From positions 1 through 63,701 of the forward strand of contig CACZYF010000017.1 of the NCBI GenBank assembly GCA_902785355.1: DNA of 63,701 nt. The letters run 5' to 3'. The notes under the pieces were generated by a model. The model was not told the DNA's origin. It did no database searches and saw only the letters and a list, made by a program, of their open reading frames with translations. Both the position numbers and the translations under genes were made by a program. The DNA comes from an uncultured Ruminococcus sp. Its GTDB lineage: Bacteria > Bacillota > Clostridia > Oscillospirales > Acutalibacteraceae. Shown here piece by piece: positions 25,116 through 32,838 of this stretch (positions are counted from its first letter, which is position 1; the number at the start of each line of letters is the position of its first letter).

Positions 25116-25895
25116 TCAAGCGGCGGTAACGTTGAGGGCGCTGTCGACGGTGACGGTCAGGTTGACGGGGACCTGTACGTTATCATCGGTGTTATAGTAC
25201 AGGGTGACGTGGCTGGTGCCGGGCGTTACGCCGTAAAACTGGAAATCGTACTGCTGCTGATTAAAGTTATAGTCGCAGCGGAGCAGGAAGTTGAGGTTGT
25301 CCGCCTTGTACGTCCAGTCGAAGCCGTAAGAGGTCTTGCCGTTAGCGTAGAAGTGGTAGGGTGTTCCGCTGTTCGCGGGAGCGACGCGCTTGGTGTCGAT
25401 GTAGATACGCTCGCCGTTTACGTTGTCGATACGGTCTTTAACAGGAGCCTGAGTCGGGGCGGGAGCAGGAGCGACAGTACTCGGCTGAGCGGGCTGTGCT
25501 GCGGGCGCGGACTGAAAGGTCTGCTGAGCCGCGGTTTTCTGAGCTGCGACCTGCTGAGTTGCGACCTGCTGAGTTGCGGCCTGCTGAGTTGCGGTTTTCT
25601 GAGCTGCGGTCTGCTGAACGGCTGTTTTCTTCACGCTTGCCGCCTTGACGGGGGCAGCCGCCTTGACGGAGATCGCGGTGGTGGGGGCGGCGGTCTTGGT
25701 GAGCTTCGGAGCGCTCATCACGCCGAATACCATCGCGCCCGAGGCGATGACCGCGACCAGCGCGGCGGCGACGGTACCGATGATGAATTTGCGGCTTCTT
25801 GCCTTTGATCTCTTCATCGCCGTGAGGATTCTTTCTCTCTCGTCGTGTCTGTTGTTCTGAAAGTGTCTGCCGGTGTAGTTGTTCATGTTAGTCAT
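25116..25895 (-). CDS. Single-pass membrane protein with Ala/Gln-rich repeat stalk
   Basis: 259 residues, start chosen at ATG 25895 with CAGGAGGG upstream. A basic cytoplasmic N-terminus (RHDERERILTAMKRSKARSR) leads into one transmembrane helix (~37-60, KFIIGTVAAALVAVIASGAM). Outside, residues ~85-135 are a low-complexity stalk with five-residue units such as ATQQV and AAQKT (15-bp DNA repeats), then a Pro/Ala linker (APAPAPTQAP) and a ~100-residue C-terminal beta-rich domain ending NVQVPVNLTVTVDSALNVTAA. I do not recognise that domain; it looks Ig-like. Stalk length may vary by repeat slippage. Cell-surface exposure is likely; function unknown. Confidence 0.78.
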   Translation of the reverse strand: MTNMNNYTGRHFQNNRHDERERILTAMKRSKARSRKFIIGTVAAALVAVIASGAMVFGVMSAPKLTKTAAPTTAISVKAAAPVKAASVKKTAVQQTAAQKTATQQAATQQVATQQVAAQKTAAQQTFQSAPAAQPAQPSTVAPAPAPTQAPVKDRIDNVNGERIYIDTKRVAPANSGTPYHFYANGKTSYGFDWTYKADNLNFLLRCDYNFNQQQYDFQFYGVTPGTSHVTLYYNTDDNVQVPVNLTVTVDSALNVTAA

Positions 25896-26357
25896 TTTGA
25901 TTCCCTCCTGATTTTTGTTTATTATTGTTTTGGTAAATGACTGTTGTTGTGCCGTCGGTGTTGTTTATTCAGTCTTTTCGATCGGCGGCTTGGGTCGAGC
26001 TTTAAGCTCGTTCCCTTGACTGTGGCTATAGCATAACATACCCACTATGACAACAGTATGACAAAAATCGGGGAAAATGGGAAAAAATGAAAAAATATTA
26101 TTTCCTCCTTTATCGGGTGAATGTACTTCGGCCGACACGAGCAAACGGGGATAAACGGATTAAAAAGATACTCCTAACCGATCTTTATTATGCCGGCGGC
26201 CATATCGTAGGAGGGACGCTCCCTGCGGCTTGCATTTTGACTGTTACATTTCAACAAAACCGAACCACATATTCTATACAATCTTCGGGTTGTTTTTCGG
26301 GAGTGCGTTGTGGTATAATCTAATACCAAACTATGAAAACAGAACCAGAGGAGAACT
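25896..26357. promoter_or_regulatory. Divergent promoter region (minus: 25895 gene; plus: tex)
   Basis: On the minus strand TTGTCA (26048-26053) and TATAGC (26025-26030) are 17 bp apart, followed by a CGAGCTT/AAGCTCG hairpin near 26000 in the leader. On the plus strand TATAAT at 26314-26319 with a weak TTGTTT at 26290-26295 serves tex. A 78-codon plus-strand open frame between them has no ribosome binding site and I leave it out. Confidence 0.55.
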
Positions 26358-28505
26358 ATGGATTATTCGGTAACACTATCGCAGTTATACGGTATCAAGG
26401 AAGAATACGCGCAGAACATCATCGCCCTGCTCGACGACGGCAACACCATCCCCTTCATCGCCCGTTACCGTAAGGAGATGCACGGCTCGATGGACGACCA
26501 GCTGATCCGCGAATTCAGCGAAAAGCTGGATTACCTGCGCGGACTCGATAAGCGCAGGGATGAGATCCGCGAGCTGATACGCGGTCAGGAGAAGCTGACC
26601 GGCGAGATCGGCGCCGCCCTCGACAAGGCGCAGACGCTCAGCGAGCTGGAGGATATTTACCGTCCCTTCAGACCTAAGCGCAAGACCCGTGCCTCAGTCG
26701 CAAAGCAGCGCGGACTCGAGCCCCTCGCCGCAGAGATCATCAAACAGGAGAAGGGCTTCGATCCGATGAAGGCAGCCGAAGGCTACGTCAGCGAGGAGAA
26801 GGAGGTACCTACCGCTCAGGACGCGATCGCCGGGGCGATGGACATCATCGCCGAGATGCTCTCCGACAGCGCGACGATTCGTAAGCATCTGCGCCCGATC
26901 TTCAAGAACAGCGGCCTGTTGAAGTCGACCGCCGCCGACGCGGAGCGGGACAGCGTGTACGCCAACTATTACGATTATTCCGAGGCGGTCAAAAAGATCG
27001 CCGGTCACCGGATCCTCGCCGTGAACCGCGGCGAGAAGGAGGGCTTTTTGAAGGTCGGGATCGTCCTCGAGCCTGCGCTCGCGCTGAACGTCATCTACAG
27101 GGCACTCGATAAGGGAACGAACCCCCTGTGCTCCGATATCCTCAGAGCCGCCGGCGAGGACGCTTATACCCGCCTGATCTTCCCCTCTATCGAGCGCGAG
27201 ATACGCGCCGAGCTGACCGAGAACGCCTCCGAGAGCGCGATGAAGGTCTTTGCGACGAACCTCAAGCAGCTTTTGATGCAGCCGCCCGTAAAGGGCAAGA
27301 CCGTGCTCGGGCTCGACCCCGGCTACCGCACGGGCTGTAAGGTCGCTGTCGTCGACGAAACCGGTAAGGTGCTCGATACCGCGGTCATCTACCCGACTCA
27401 CTCCGAGCAAAAGATCGCACAGTCGAAGAAGAAGCTGCTGGAGCTGATCAAAAAGTACAACGTCGATATCATCTCCATCGGCAACGGTACCGCGAGCAAG
27501 GAGACCGAGATGTTCGCCGCCGAGGCGATCAAGGAAGCCGATCACGCGGTCTGTTACATGGTCGTCAGCGAGGCGGGAGCTTCCGTTTACTCTGCCTCAA
27601 AGCTCGCCGCAACCGAGCTGCCCGAGCTCGATCTGACGCTGCGCAGTGCCGTTTCGATCGCAAGAAGATTACAGGATCCCCTCGCCGAGCTCGTCAAGAT
27701 CGAGCCCAAGGCGATCGGCGTAGGTCAGTACCAGCACGATATGCCGCAGAAGCGTCTCGGCGAGACCCTCGACGGCGTAGTCGAGGACTGCGTCAACTCC
27801 GTCGGCGCCGACCTGAATACCGCGTCCCCCGCGCTGCTGCTGCGCGTGTCGGGGCTGAACGCGACCGTGTGTAGGAACATCGTCGCCTACCGAGAGGAGC
27901 ACGGTGCCTTTAGTACCCGCGCGGAGCTGAAGAAGGTGCCGAAGCTCGGCCCTAAGGCGTTCGAGCAGTGCGCGGGCTTTCTCCGCGTGCCCGAGAGCCG
28001 TAATCCGCTGGATCATACCGGCGTTCATCCCGAGAGCTACGCGACTGCCAAGGAGCTGTTGAAGCTCGTCGGCTATACGGATAAGGAGATCGGGGAGGCG
28101 AAGTTTTCCGACCTGTCCGCGAGGGTGAAGGAGCACGGCACCAAGGAGCTTGCCGCAAAGCTTAATATCGGCTTGCCTACGCTCGACGATATCGTCAAAG
28201 AGCTGTCGAAGCCCGGCCGCGACCCGCGCGACGAGATGCCTAAGCCCCTGCTGCGCTCGGATGTCCTCGACATCAACGACCTCAGGGAGGGCATGGAGCT
28301 GACCGGTACGGTGCGCAATGTCATCGACTTCGGCGCGTTCGTGGATATTGGCGTCCACCAGGACGGACTCGTGCATATCTCGCAGATCTGCGACCGCTTC
28401 ATCAAGCACCCGTCCGAGGTGTTGAAGGTCGGCGATATCGTGAAGGTGAAGATCCTCTCGGTCGATACGAAGAAGGGACGTATCTCGCTGACGATGCGCG
28501 GATAA
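26358..28505 (+). CDS. tex: Tex family transcription accessory / S1 RNA-binding protein
   Basis: 715 residues, the usual length for Tex. Order of domains: N-terminal helical Tex region (~1-190, including IPFIARYRKEMHGSMDDQLI), YqgF/RuvC-like domain (~320-440, VLGLDPGYRTGCKVAVVDE), two helix-hairpin-helix segments (~490-560, LNTASPALLLRVSGLNATVC and RAELKKVPKLGPKAFEQCAG) and a C-terminal S1 domain (~640-715, VIDFGAFVDIGVHQDGLVHI). Tex binds nucleic acids and is linked to transcription and stress tolerance. ATG follows GAGGAG. Single gene with its own promoter; highly conserved and probably core genome. Confidence 0.96.
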   Translation: MDYSVTLSQLYGIKEEYAQNIIALLDDGNTIPFIARYRKEMHGSMDDQLIREFSEKLDYLRGLDKRRDEIRELIRGQEKLTGEIGAALDKAQTLSELEDIYRPFRPKRKTRASVAKQRGLEPLAAEIIKQEKGFDPMKAAEGYVSEEKEVPTAQDAIAGAMDIIAEMLSDSATIRKHLRPIFKNSGLLKSTAADAERDSVYANYYDYSEAVKKIAGHRILAVNRGEKEGFLKVGIVLEPALALNVIYRALDKGTNPLCSDILRAAGEDAYTRLIFPSIEREIRAELTENASESAMKVFATNLKQLLMQPPVKGKTVLGLDPGYRTGCKVAVVDETGKVLDTAVIYPTHSEQKIAQSKKKLLELIKKYNVDIISIGNGTASKETEMFAAEAIKEADHAVCYMVVSEAGASVYSASKLAATELPELDLTLRSAVSIARRLQDPLAELVKIEPKAIGVGQYQHDMPQKRLGETLDGVVEDCVNSVGADLNTASPALLLRVSGLNATVCRNIVAYREEHGAFSTRAELKKVPKLGPKAFEQCAGFLRVPESRNPLDHTGVHPESYATAKELLKLVGYTDKEIGEAKFSDLSARVKEHGTKELAAKLNIGLPTLDDIVKELSKPGRDPRDEMPKPLLRSDVLDINDLREGMELTGTVRNVIDFGAFVDIGVHQDGLVHISQICDRFIKHPSEVLKVGDIVKVKILSVDTKKGRISLTMRG

Positions 28506-28605
28506 ACAGGTTGATATACAATATATAAACGGAGGGATCCCGGAGCGGAGGGGTCGTTTGCGGCGATCATAAAAATCGCCCTAAAAAGCGGAAAGGTATT
28601 TATCT

Positions 28606-29457
28606 ATGAAAACATACGGGTTCTACGGTTGGCAGACAGCTGATTGTAAAGACAAAAACGGGCTGACTCCCCGCGATTATTACGACCTGCTCTCGGGTAT
28701 CTGGAGCGCCGAGACCTGCGCCCCCAGGATGCGGGGCGAGTGGTCAAGGGATAATAAGACCCGCGGTCAGTGCTCTGTTACGGCGTTCCTGATACAGGAG
28801 CTTTTCGGCGGAAAAGTGTACGGCGTGCCGCTGAAGGACGGCAACTACCACTGCTTCAACGATGTAGACGGCTGCGTCTTTGACTTGACGAGCGAGCAGT
28901 TCGGCAACGTCAGACTGAACTATGATGACTGTTCCGAGCAGTTTCGAGCGGCGCACTTCTCCAAGGATGAGAAGCGGCAGAGATATGAGCTTTTGAAAGC
29001 GCGGCTGAGCGAGATAACGCCGGTCATCCGTCCCATGCGTATGGAGAATCTCCCGCGTTACGGCGAGATCTACGCCGAGGCTTTCGCGGGCGAGCCGTGG
29101 AATGATCCGTGGGAGAGAAAGGACGCTGAGATCCATATCGGCGAGCTGCTTGAGTCAAAACAGGCGTACGGGCTCGAATATCTCACAGACGGTGAGGTCG
29201 CGGGCTTCATCCTGGGCACATCCATGCTGTTCCATTACGGCAGAACGTTCGAGATCAACGACCTTGCCGTAGCTCCTGTGTATCAGCGTCAGGGTATCGC
29301 GCGGCGGCTGCTCACCCACTGTATCGCGGATGTGAAGGCGCAGGGGATGGTCGCGATCCATCTGATCACCGCGGGGAAGGGAGCCCTACCTAAATTCTAT
29401 GAGGATTTCGGCTTCGGCAGAGAGACCGAAGTGATCCTGATGGGACTGGAATGTTAA
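28606..29457 (+). CDS. YunG-like domain fused to GNAT acetyltransferase
   Basis: 283 residues. Residues ~1-110 resemble YunG-type proteins: IWSAETCAPRMRGEWSRDN, then GQCSVTAFLIQELFGGKVYG, then HCFNDVDGCVFDLTSEQFG. The Cys and His positions hint at a cysteine-peptidase-like fold, but no activity is established for YunG. Residues ~135-283 are a GNAT domain with acetyl-CoA loop VYQRQGIARRLL and the FYEDFGF C-terminal motif. GNAT enzymes transfer acetyl groups to small molecules or proteins; substrate unknown. The stop codon overlaps the end of a MITE-like repeat. The fusion suggests the two domains act on the same substrate. Confidence 0.8.
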   Translation: MKTYGFYGWQTADCKDKNGLTPRDYYDLLSGIWSAETCAPRMRGEWSRDNKTRGQCSVTAFLIQELFGGKVYGVPLKDGNYHCFNDVDGCVFDLTSEQFGNVRLNYDDCSEQFRAAHFSKDEKRQRYELLKARLSEITPVIRPMRMENLPRYGEIYAEAFAGEPWNDPWERKDAEIHIGELLESKQAYGLEYLTDGEVAGFILGTSMLFHYGRTFEINDLAVAPVYQRQGIARRLLTHCIADVKAQGMVAIHLITAGKGALPKFYEDFGFGRETEVILMGLEC

Positions 29458-29570
29458 TACTAATCCTTGATAAAAAGATTTAATCAGATATTAGTGATAT
29501 ATTTCGGATAGCGCGACGGGAGACGCAGACAGGCTGGCGCCTGTCAAGGAGCTTTATTAAGGATTAGTAT
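29457..29570. repeat. MITE-like element, copy with intact terminal inverted repeats
   Basis: 114 bp bounded by ATACTAATCCTTGATAAA and TTTATTAAGGATTAGTAT (one mismatch in 18). Its interior ACGCAGACAGGCTGGCGCCTGTCAAGGA matches, in broken pieces, ACGCAGGCATACTGGCGTATGTCAAGGA on the minus strand of the copy at 62784-62936, which ties the copies into one family. A TA dinucleotide lies at each outer edge. It begins in the stop codon of the acetyltransferase gene. Confidence 0.75.
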
Positions 29571-29581
29571 AAGATATGAAA

Positions 29582-29619
29582 CGGGTCAGGCAAGACGACG
29601 TCAAGCCTGACCCGCTTTT
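29582..29619 (+). terminator. Intrinsic terminator upstream of the TetR gene
   Basis: CGGGTCAGGC (29582-29591) pairs perfectly with GCCTGACCCG (29605-29614), followed by CTTTTA. It separates the acetyltransferase gene from the TetR-led operon. Confidence 0.85.
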
Positions 29620-29657
29620 AATCAGCGCGGGATTTTTGAAAAAAACAGAAAAATATA

Positions 29658-29711
29658 TTGACAATGTGTCAGAATGGTTGTATCATATAGTTGCTGACAA
29701 TGTGTCAGAAT
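29658..29711 (+). promoter_or_regulatory. TetR-operon promoter with duplicated TGACAnnnTGTCA operator
   Basis: TTGACA (29658-29663) and TATCAT (29681-29686) are 17 bp apart. The 17-bp sequence TGACAATGTGTCAGAAT occurs twice, at 29659-29675 (over the -35 box) and 29695-29711 (just after the start point), 36 bp apart; each holds the palindrome TGACA-ATG-TGTCA. This is a strong candidate for autorepression by the TetR protein encoded at 29731. Confidence 0.82.
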
Positions 29712-29730
29712 ATGAATAACAGGTGATAAT

Positions 29731-30354
29731 ATGCCCAAGGGCTCACCCGAGCTGACAAACGCTCGTAAGGAAGAGATCATCGCCGCGTGTAAAGCGCTCT
29801 ACAGAGAACTCAGCTTTAAGGAGATCACGATCATGAGGATCGCCGACGCTACCACCTTCTCACGTGCGTCGATCTACAATTATTTTGAAACGAAAGAAGA
29901 GATCTTTCTGGCGATCTTACAGAAGGAATATGAGCTGTGGGTCGCCGACCTCGACGAGATCATCAACAGCAATGACAGCATGACGCGGGATAGGATCGCA
30001 AAGCTGCTTGCCGGGTCGCTGGAAAAGCGAGAGCTGCTCTTAAAGCTCATGAGCATGAACCACTACGATATGGAGGAGAACAGCCGACAGGAGCGCCTGC
30101 GCGAGTTCAAGGTTGCCTACGGCGCCTCGCTCAGAGCGGTCGACAGGCTGTTACAGAAATTCTGCACCGATATGGGCGAAAGTGCGCGAGAGGCGTTTAT
30201 TTACTCCTTCTTCCCGTTTATTTACGGCATCTATCCCTATGCCGTCGTGACCGAAAAGCAGAAGCAGGCGATGGAGAGCGCCGGGGTAGGCTATTCTTAC
30301 CACAGCATTTTTGAGCTTGCCTACACCTGCGCGAAGAAATTACTGGAGAACTGA
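29731..30354 (+). CDS. TetR/AcrR-family transcriptional regulator
   Basis: 207 residues. The N-terminal helix-turn-helix domain (~12-58) reads KEEIIAACKALYRELSFKEI and IADATTFSRASIYNYFETKE, with the family signature at ASIYNYF. The C-terminal ~140 residues form the helical ligand-binding and dimer part. It leads an operon with a monooxygenase, a decarboxylase-cupin and two flavodoxins, so its inducer may be a quinone or other redox-active compound. The duplicated palindrome in its own promoter fits autoregulation. Ribosome binding site AGGTGA. Confidence 0.93.
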   Translation: MPKGSPELTNARKEEIIAACKALYRELSFKEITIMRIADATTFSRASIYNYFETKEEIFLAILQKEYELWVADLDEIINSNDSMTRDRIAKLLAGSLEKRELLLKLMSMNHYDMEENSRQERLREFKVAYGASLRAVDRLLQKFCTDMGESAREAFIYSFFPFIYGIYPYAVVTEKQKQAMESAGVGYSYHSIFELAYTCAKKLLEN

Positions 30355-30355
30355 T

Positions 30356-30688
30356 ATGAGCATCACGGTCAATATCTATTATACGGGAGAGAATGATAAC
30401 GCGCGAAGGTTCGCGGAAGAAATGGAGCGCTCCGGTACGGCTGATCTGATCCGTGCCGAGGACGGCAACCTGCGGTATGAGTATTTCATCCCGTTCAGGG
30501 ATCAAACGACCGTTCTTTTGATCGACAGCTGGCGGGATCGGCGCTCTCTTGACATCCACCACGCATCGCCGATGATGGGGACGATCGCCGCTCTTCGTGA
30601 GAAATACGATCTGCATATGCGCGTCGAGCGGTACATTACCGATGACGACGGATTTACCGAGAATGATAAAAAATATATAAAGGAGTAA
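30356..30688 (+). CDS. Antibiotic biosynthesis monooxygenase (ABM) family protein
   Basis: 110 residues from ATG 30356, one base after the TetR stop codon; GGAG lies a few bases upstream. The ferredoxin-like ABM fold is seen in VNIYYTGENDNARRFAEEME, NLRYEYFIPFRDQTTVLLID and the SLDIHHASPMM helix. Members such as YgiN act as quinol monooxygenases or on small aromatic compounds without cofactors. Here it sits with a carboxymuconolactone decarboxylase-like protein and flavodoxins, in line with handling quinones or related electrophiles. Confidence 0.85.
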   Translation: MSITVNIYYTGENDNARRFAEEMERSGTADLIRAEDGNLRYEYFIPFRDQTTVLLIDSWRDRRSLDIHHASPMMGTIAALREKYDLHMRVERYITDDDGFTENDKKYIKE

Positions 30689-30694
30689 TGTGAC

Positions 30695-31450
30695 ATGAAA
30701 GAAAAGATCGTACAGACCGCCGGCAGAGATCAGCTCGGCGAATTTGCGCCGACCTTCGCTCACCTCAACGACGACGTGCTCTTCGGCGAGGTATGGAACG
30801 AAGAGGCGATCGACGTCAAGACCAAGTGTATCATCACCGTCGTATCCCTGATGGCGTCGGGGATCACGGATTCTTCGCTGGCCTATCATCTGCAAAACGC
30901 TAAGGCTCACGGCGTAACAAAGGAGGAGATCGCCGCGATCATCACCCACGCGACGATGTACGTCGGCTGGCCGAAGGGCTGGGCGGTGTTCCGTCTGGCG
31001 AAGGAAGTCTGGAGTGAGGAGAAGCCCGCCCTGACCGAGAAAGAGAAGTTTGAAAACACGATCTTCTTCCCCGTCGGCGAGCCTAATCCCTACGGCGAAT
31101 TTTTCGTAGGCCAAAGCTACCTTGCGCCGATCTCGACCGAGCAGGTACCGATCTACAACGTGACCTTCGAGCCGGGCTGCCGCAACAACTGGCATATCCA
31201 TCATGCGTCATCCGGCGGCGGACAGCTGCTGATCTGCGTCGGCGGTCGCGGGTACTATCAGGAGTGGGGCAAGGAAGCTGTCGAGATGACGCCCGGCACG
31301 GTCGTCAACATCCCGCCCGAGGTCAAGCACTGGCACGGCGCGGCGGATGACTCATGGTTCTCACACCTGGCGATCGAGGTCGAAGGTGAGAACGCCTCCA
31401 CCGAATGGCTGGAGCCTGTTTTCGCCGATGATTATAACAAGCTCGGATAA
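30695..31450 (+). CDS. Carboxymuconolactone decarboxylase-like / cupin fusion
   Basis: 251 residues. N-terminal CMD domain (~15-115, with CIITVVSLMASGITDSSLAY and KEEIAAIITHATMYVGWPKG), which here lacks the CxxC of AhpD peroxidases, then a cupin domain (~150-245) with metal-binding histidines in WHIHHASSGGGQLL and VKHWHGAADD. This two-domain arrangement is common in Firmicutes but its reaction is not defined; a metal-dependent lyase or isomerase on a small organic acid or quinone is possible. AAAGGAG precedes the ATG, seven bases after the ABM gene. Part of the TetR-controlled operon. Confidence 0.9.
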   Translation: MKEKIVQTAGRDQLGEFAPTFAHLNDDVLFGEVWNEEAIDVKTKCIITVVSLMASGITDSSLAYHLQNAKAHGVTKEEIAAIITHATMYVGWPKGWAVFRLAKEVWSEEKPALTEKEKFENTIFFPVGEPNPYGEFFVGQSYLAPISTEQVPIYNVTFEPGCRNNWHIHHASSGGGQLLICVGGRGYYQEWGKEAVEMTPGTVVNIPPEVKHWHGAADDSWFSHLAIEVEGENASTEWLEPVFADDYNKLG

Positions 31451-31462
31451 GGAATATGTCAC

Positions 31463-32146
31463 ATGAATAAAAGAGCTTCATTGTTAAAAGTATTTGCAGT
31501 ATTATTGATGGTTGTATTCGTTTTCACGTTCGCTGCGTGCGGCGGCTCCAAGACAGAAACACAGCCGCAGACCGAGCCACAGTCAACGAGCTCCGAGACG
31601 AAATCGCCTGAAGCAAAGCAGGCTGAAACTGCCGCTGAGAATGAGCAAGCCGCCTCAGAGCCGGCGGCGAACGGGAGTAAAACGCTGGTCGTCTACTTCT
31701 CCGCCACAGGTACCACCAAGGGCGTTGCGGAGCAGATCGCCTCGGCGGCGAACGCCGACACCTATCAGATCCTTGCTGCTCAGGAATATACTGCGGATGA
31801 CCTGAACTGGAACGATCAGAACAGCCGAACTACCATCGAGCAGAACGATAAATCCGTCCGCCCCGCGATCGGCAGCGAAACGATCTCTCTCGACGGTTAT
31901 ACGACCGTATTCATCGGCTATCCTATCTGGTGGGGCGAGGAACCGCGTATCATGGATACCTTCGTCGAAAGCTATGATTTCTCGGGCAAGACCGTTATTC
32001 CGTTCTGCACCTCCGGCGGCTCGGGAATCGGCGCGAGCGGTACGAATCTCGCGGCGAACGCGGGCAGCGGCAACTGGCTCGAGGGCGAGCGCCTGAGCGG
32101 CTCGTCGGATATCGCGGGCTGGATCGCAGGCTTGAACCTGCAATGA
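31463..32146 (+). CDS. Flavodoxin-domain lipoprotein
   Basis: 227 residues. A lipoprotein signal (KVFAVLLMVVFVFTF, lipobox FAAC) is followed by a Gln/Glu/Ser-rich linker of ~45 residues and a flavodoxin domain from ~70 (TLVVYFSATGTTKGVAEQIA phosphate loop, then YPIWWGEEPRIMDTF and FCTSGGSGIG). The protein should sit outside the membrane with bound FMN, which is unusual for flavodoxins and suggests extracytosolic electron transfer. It is paralogous to the cytoplasmic protein encoded next. Confidence 0.9.
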   Translation: MNKRASLLKVFAVLLMVVFVFTFAACGGSKTETQPQTEPQSTSSETKSPEAKQAETAAENEQAASEPAANGSKTLVVYFSATGTTKGVAEQIASAANADTYQILAAQEYTADDLNWNDQNSRTTIEQNDKSVRPAIGSETISLDGYTTVFIGYPIWWGEEPRIMDTFVESYDFSGKTVIPFCTSGGSGIGASGTNLAANAGSGNWLEGERLSGSSDIAGWIAGLNLQ

Positions 32147-32211
32147 TCAAAAGGCGTCAGCATGGCCGCTGTCGATGGGATATTGATATAATAATCTGAG
32201 GAGAGATAAAT

Positions 32212-32685
32212 ATGAGTAAAAAACTGGTAGCCTATTTCTCGGCGAGCGGTACGACCGCGAACGTTGCGAAGGGTCTGGCTCAAGCGGCAAACGCCGACCT
32301 GTATGAGATACGCCCCGCCGTACCCTACACGAGAGCCGATCTCAACTGGATGGACAAGCAATCCCGCAGCTCTGTTGAGATGCGTGACAGAAGCTCCCGT
32401 CCCGCTCTCGCCGATACCGACGCGGATATCGCGGCATATGATACGATCTTCGTCGGCTTCCCGATATGGTGGTACGTCGCGCCGACGATCATCAACAGCT
32501 TTTTGGAGGCGTATGACTTCAGCGGTAAGAAGATCGTGCTGTTCGCGACCTCCGGCGGCTCGGGCTTCGGCAAGGCTGTCGCGGGATTACAGCCGAGCGC
32601 TCCCGGCGCAGATATCGTTGAGGGTTCCCTCCTCAACGGCAGACCGAATGAATCAAAGCTCAAAGCCTTCGCTGATCGTTGGTGA
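32212..32685 (+). CDS. Cytoplasmic flavodoxin
   Basis: 157 residues, no signal peptide. Phosphate-binding loop FSASGTTANVAKGLA at the N-terminus, then FPIWWYVAPTIINSF and FATSGGSGFG, the same landmarks as in the lipoprotein upstream. It carries electrons through FMN or acts as a flavodoxin-fold quinone reductase. GAGGAGAG precedes the ATG. Last gene of the TetR operon; a terminator follows. Confidence 0.92.
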   Translation: MSKKLVAYFSASGTTANVAKGLAQAANADLYEIRPAVPYTRADLNWMDKQSRSSVEMRDRSSRPALADTDADIAAYDTIFVGFPIWWYVAPTIINSFLEAYDFSGKKIVLFATSGGSGFGKAVAGLQPSAPGADIVEGSLLNGRPNESKLKAFADRW

Positions 32686-32691
32686 TCGATC

Positions 32692-32725
32692 GACCCTCAT
32701 GATTGATTTCATGGGGGTCTTTTTT
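32692..32725 (+). terminator. Intrinsic terminator of the TetR/flavodoxin operon
   Basis: GACCCTCATGA pairs with TCATGGGGGTC (one mismatch) across a six-base loop, followed by TTTTTT. Confidence 0.85.
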
Positions 32726-32738
32726 ACGCCTAAAACAC

Positions 32739-32767
32739 TTGAAAGAGGGCGGCGCGTGGTATATAAT
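32739..32767 (+). promoter_or_regulatory. Sigma-A-type promoter of sstT
   Basis: TTGAAA (32739-32744), 17 bp, perfect TATAAT (32762-32767), ~70 bp before the TTG start. Confidence 0.8.
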
Positions 32768-32838
32768 CAATCTGTTACTATCGGATCGGAGCAACGGGCG
32801 GCTTCGGTCAGCGGCAAGGCTATGCCCGGGAGGCTGTT

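Noticed and set aside
25080-25808. Plus-strand frame rich in Ser/Cys/Leu opposite the Ala/Gln-repeat protein
   Set aside because: Shadow of the 15-bp repeats; the minus-strand frame has the ribosome binding site, membrane helix and terminator.
26087-26323. 78-codon plus-strand open frame before tex
   Set aside because: No ribosome binding site, overlaps the likely tex promoter, and the protein sequence has no feature of a real gene.
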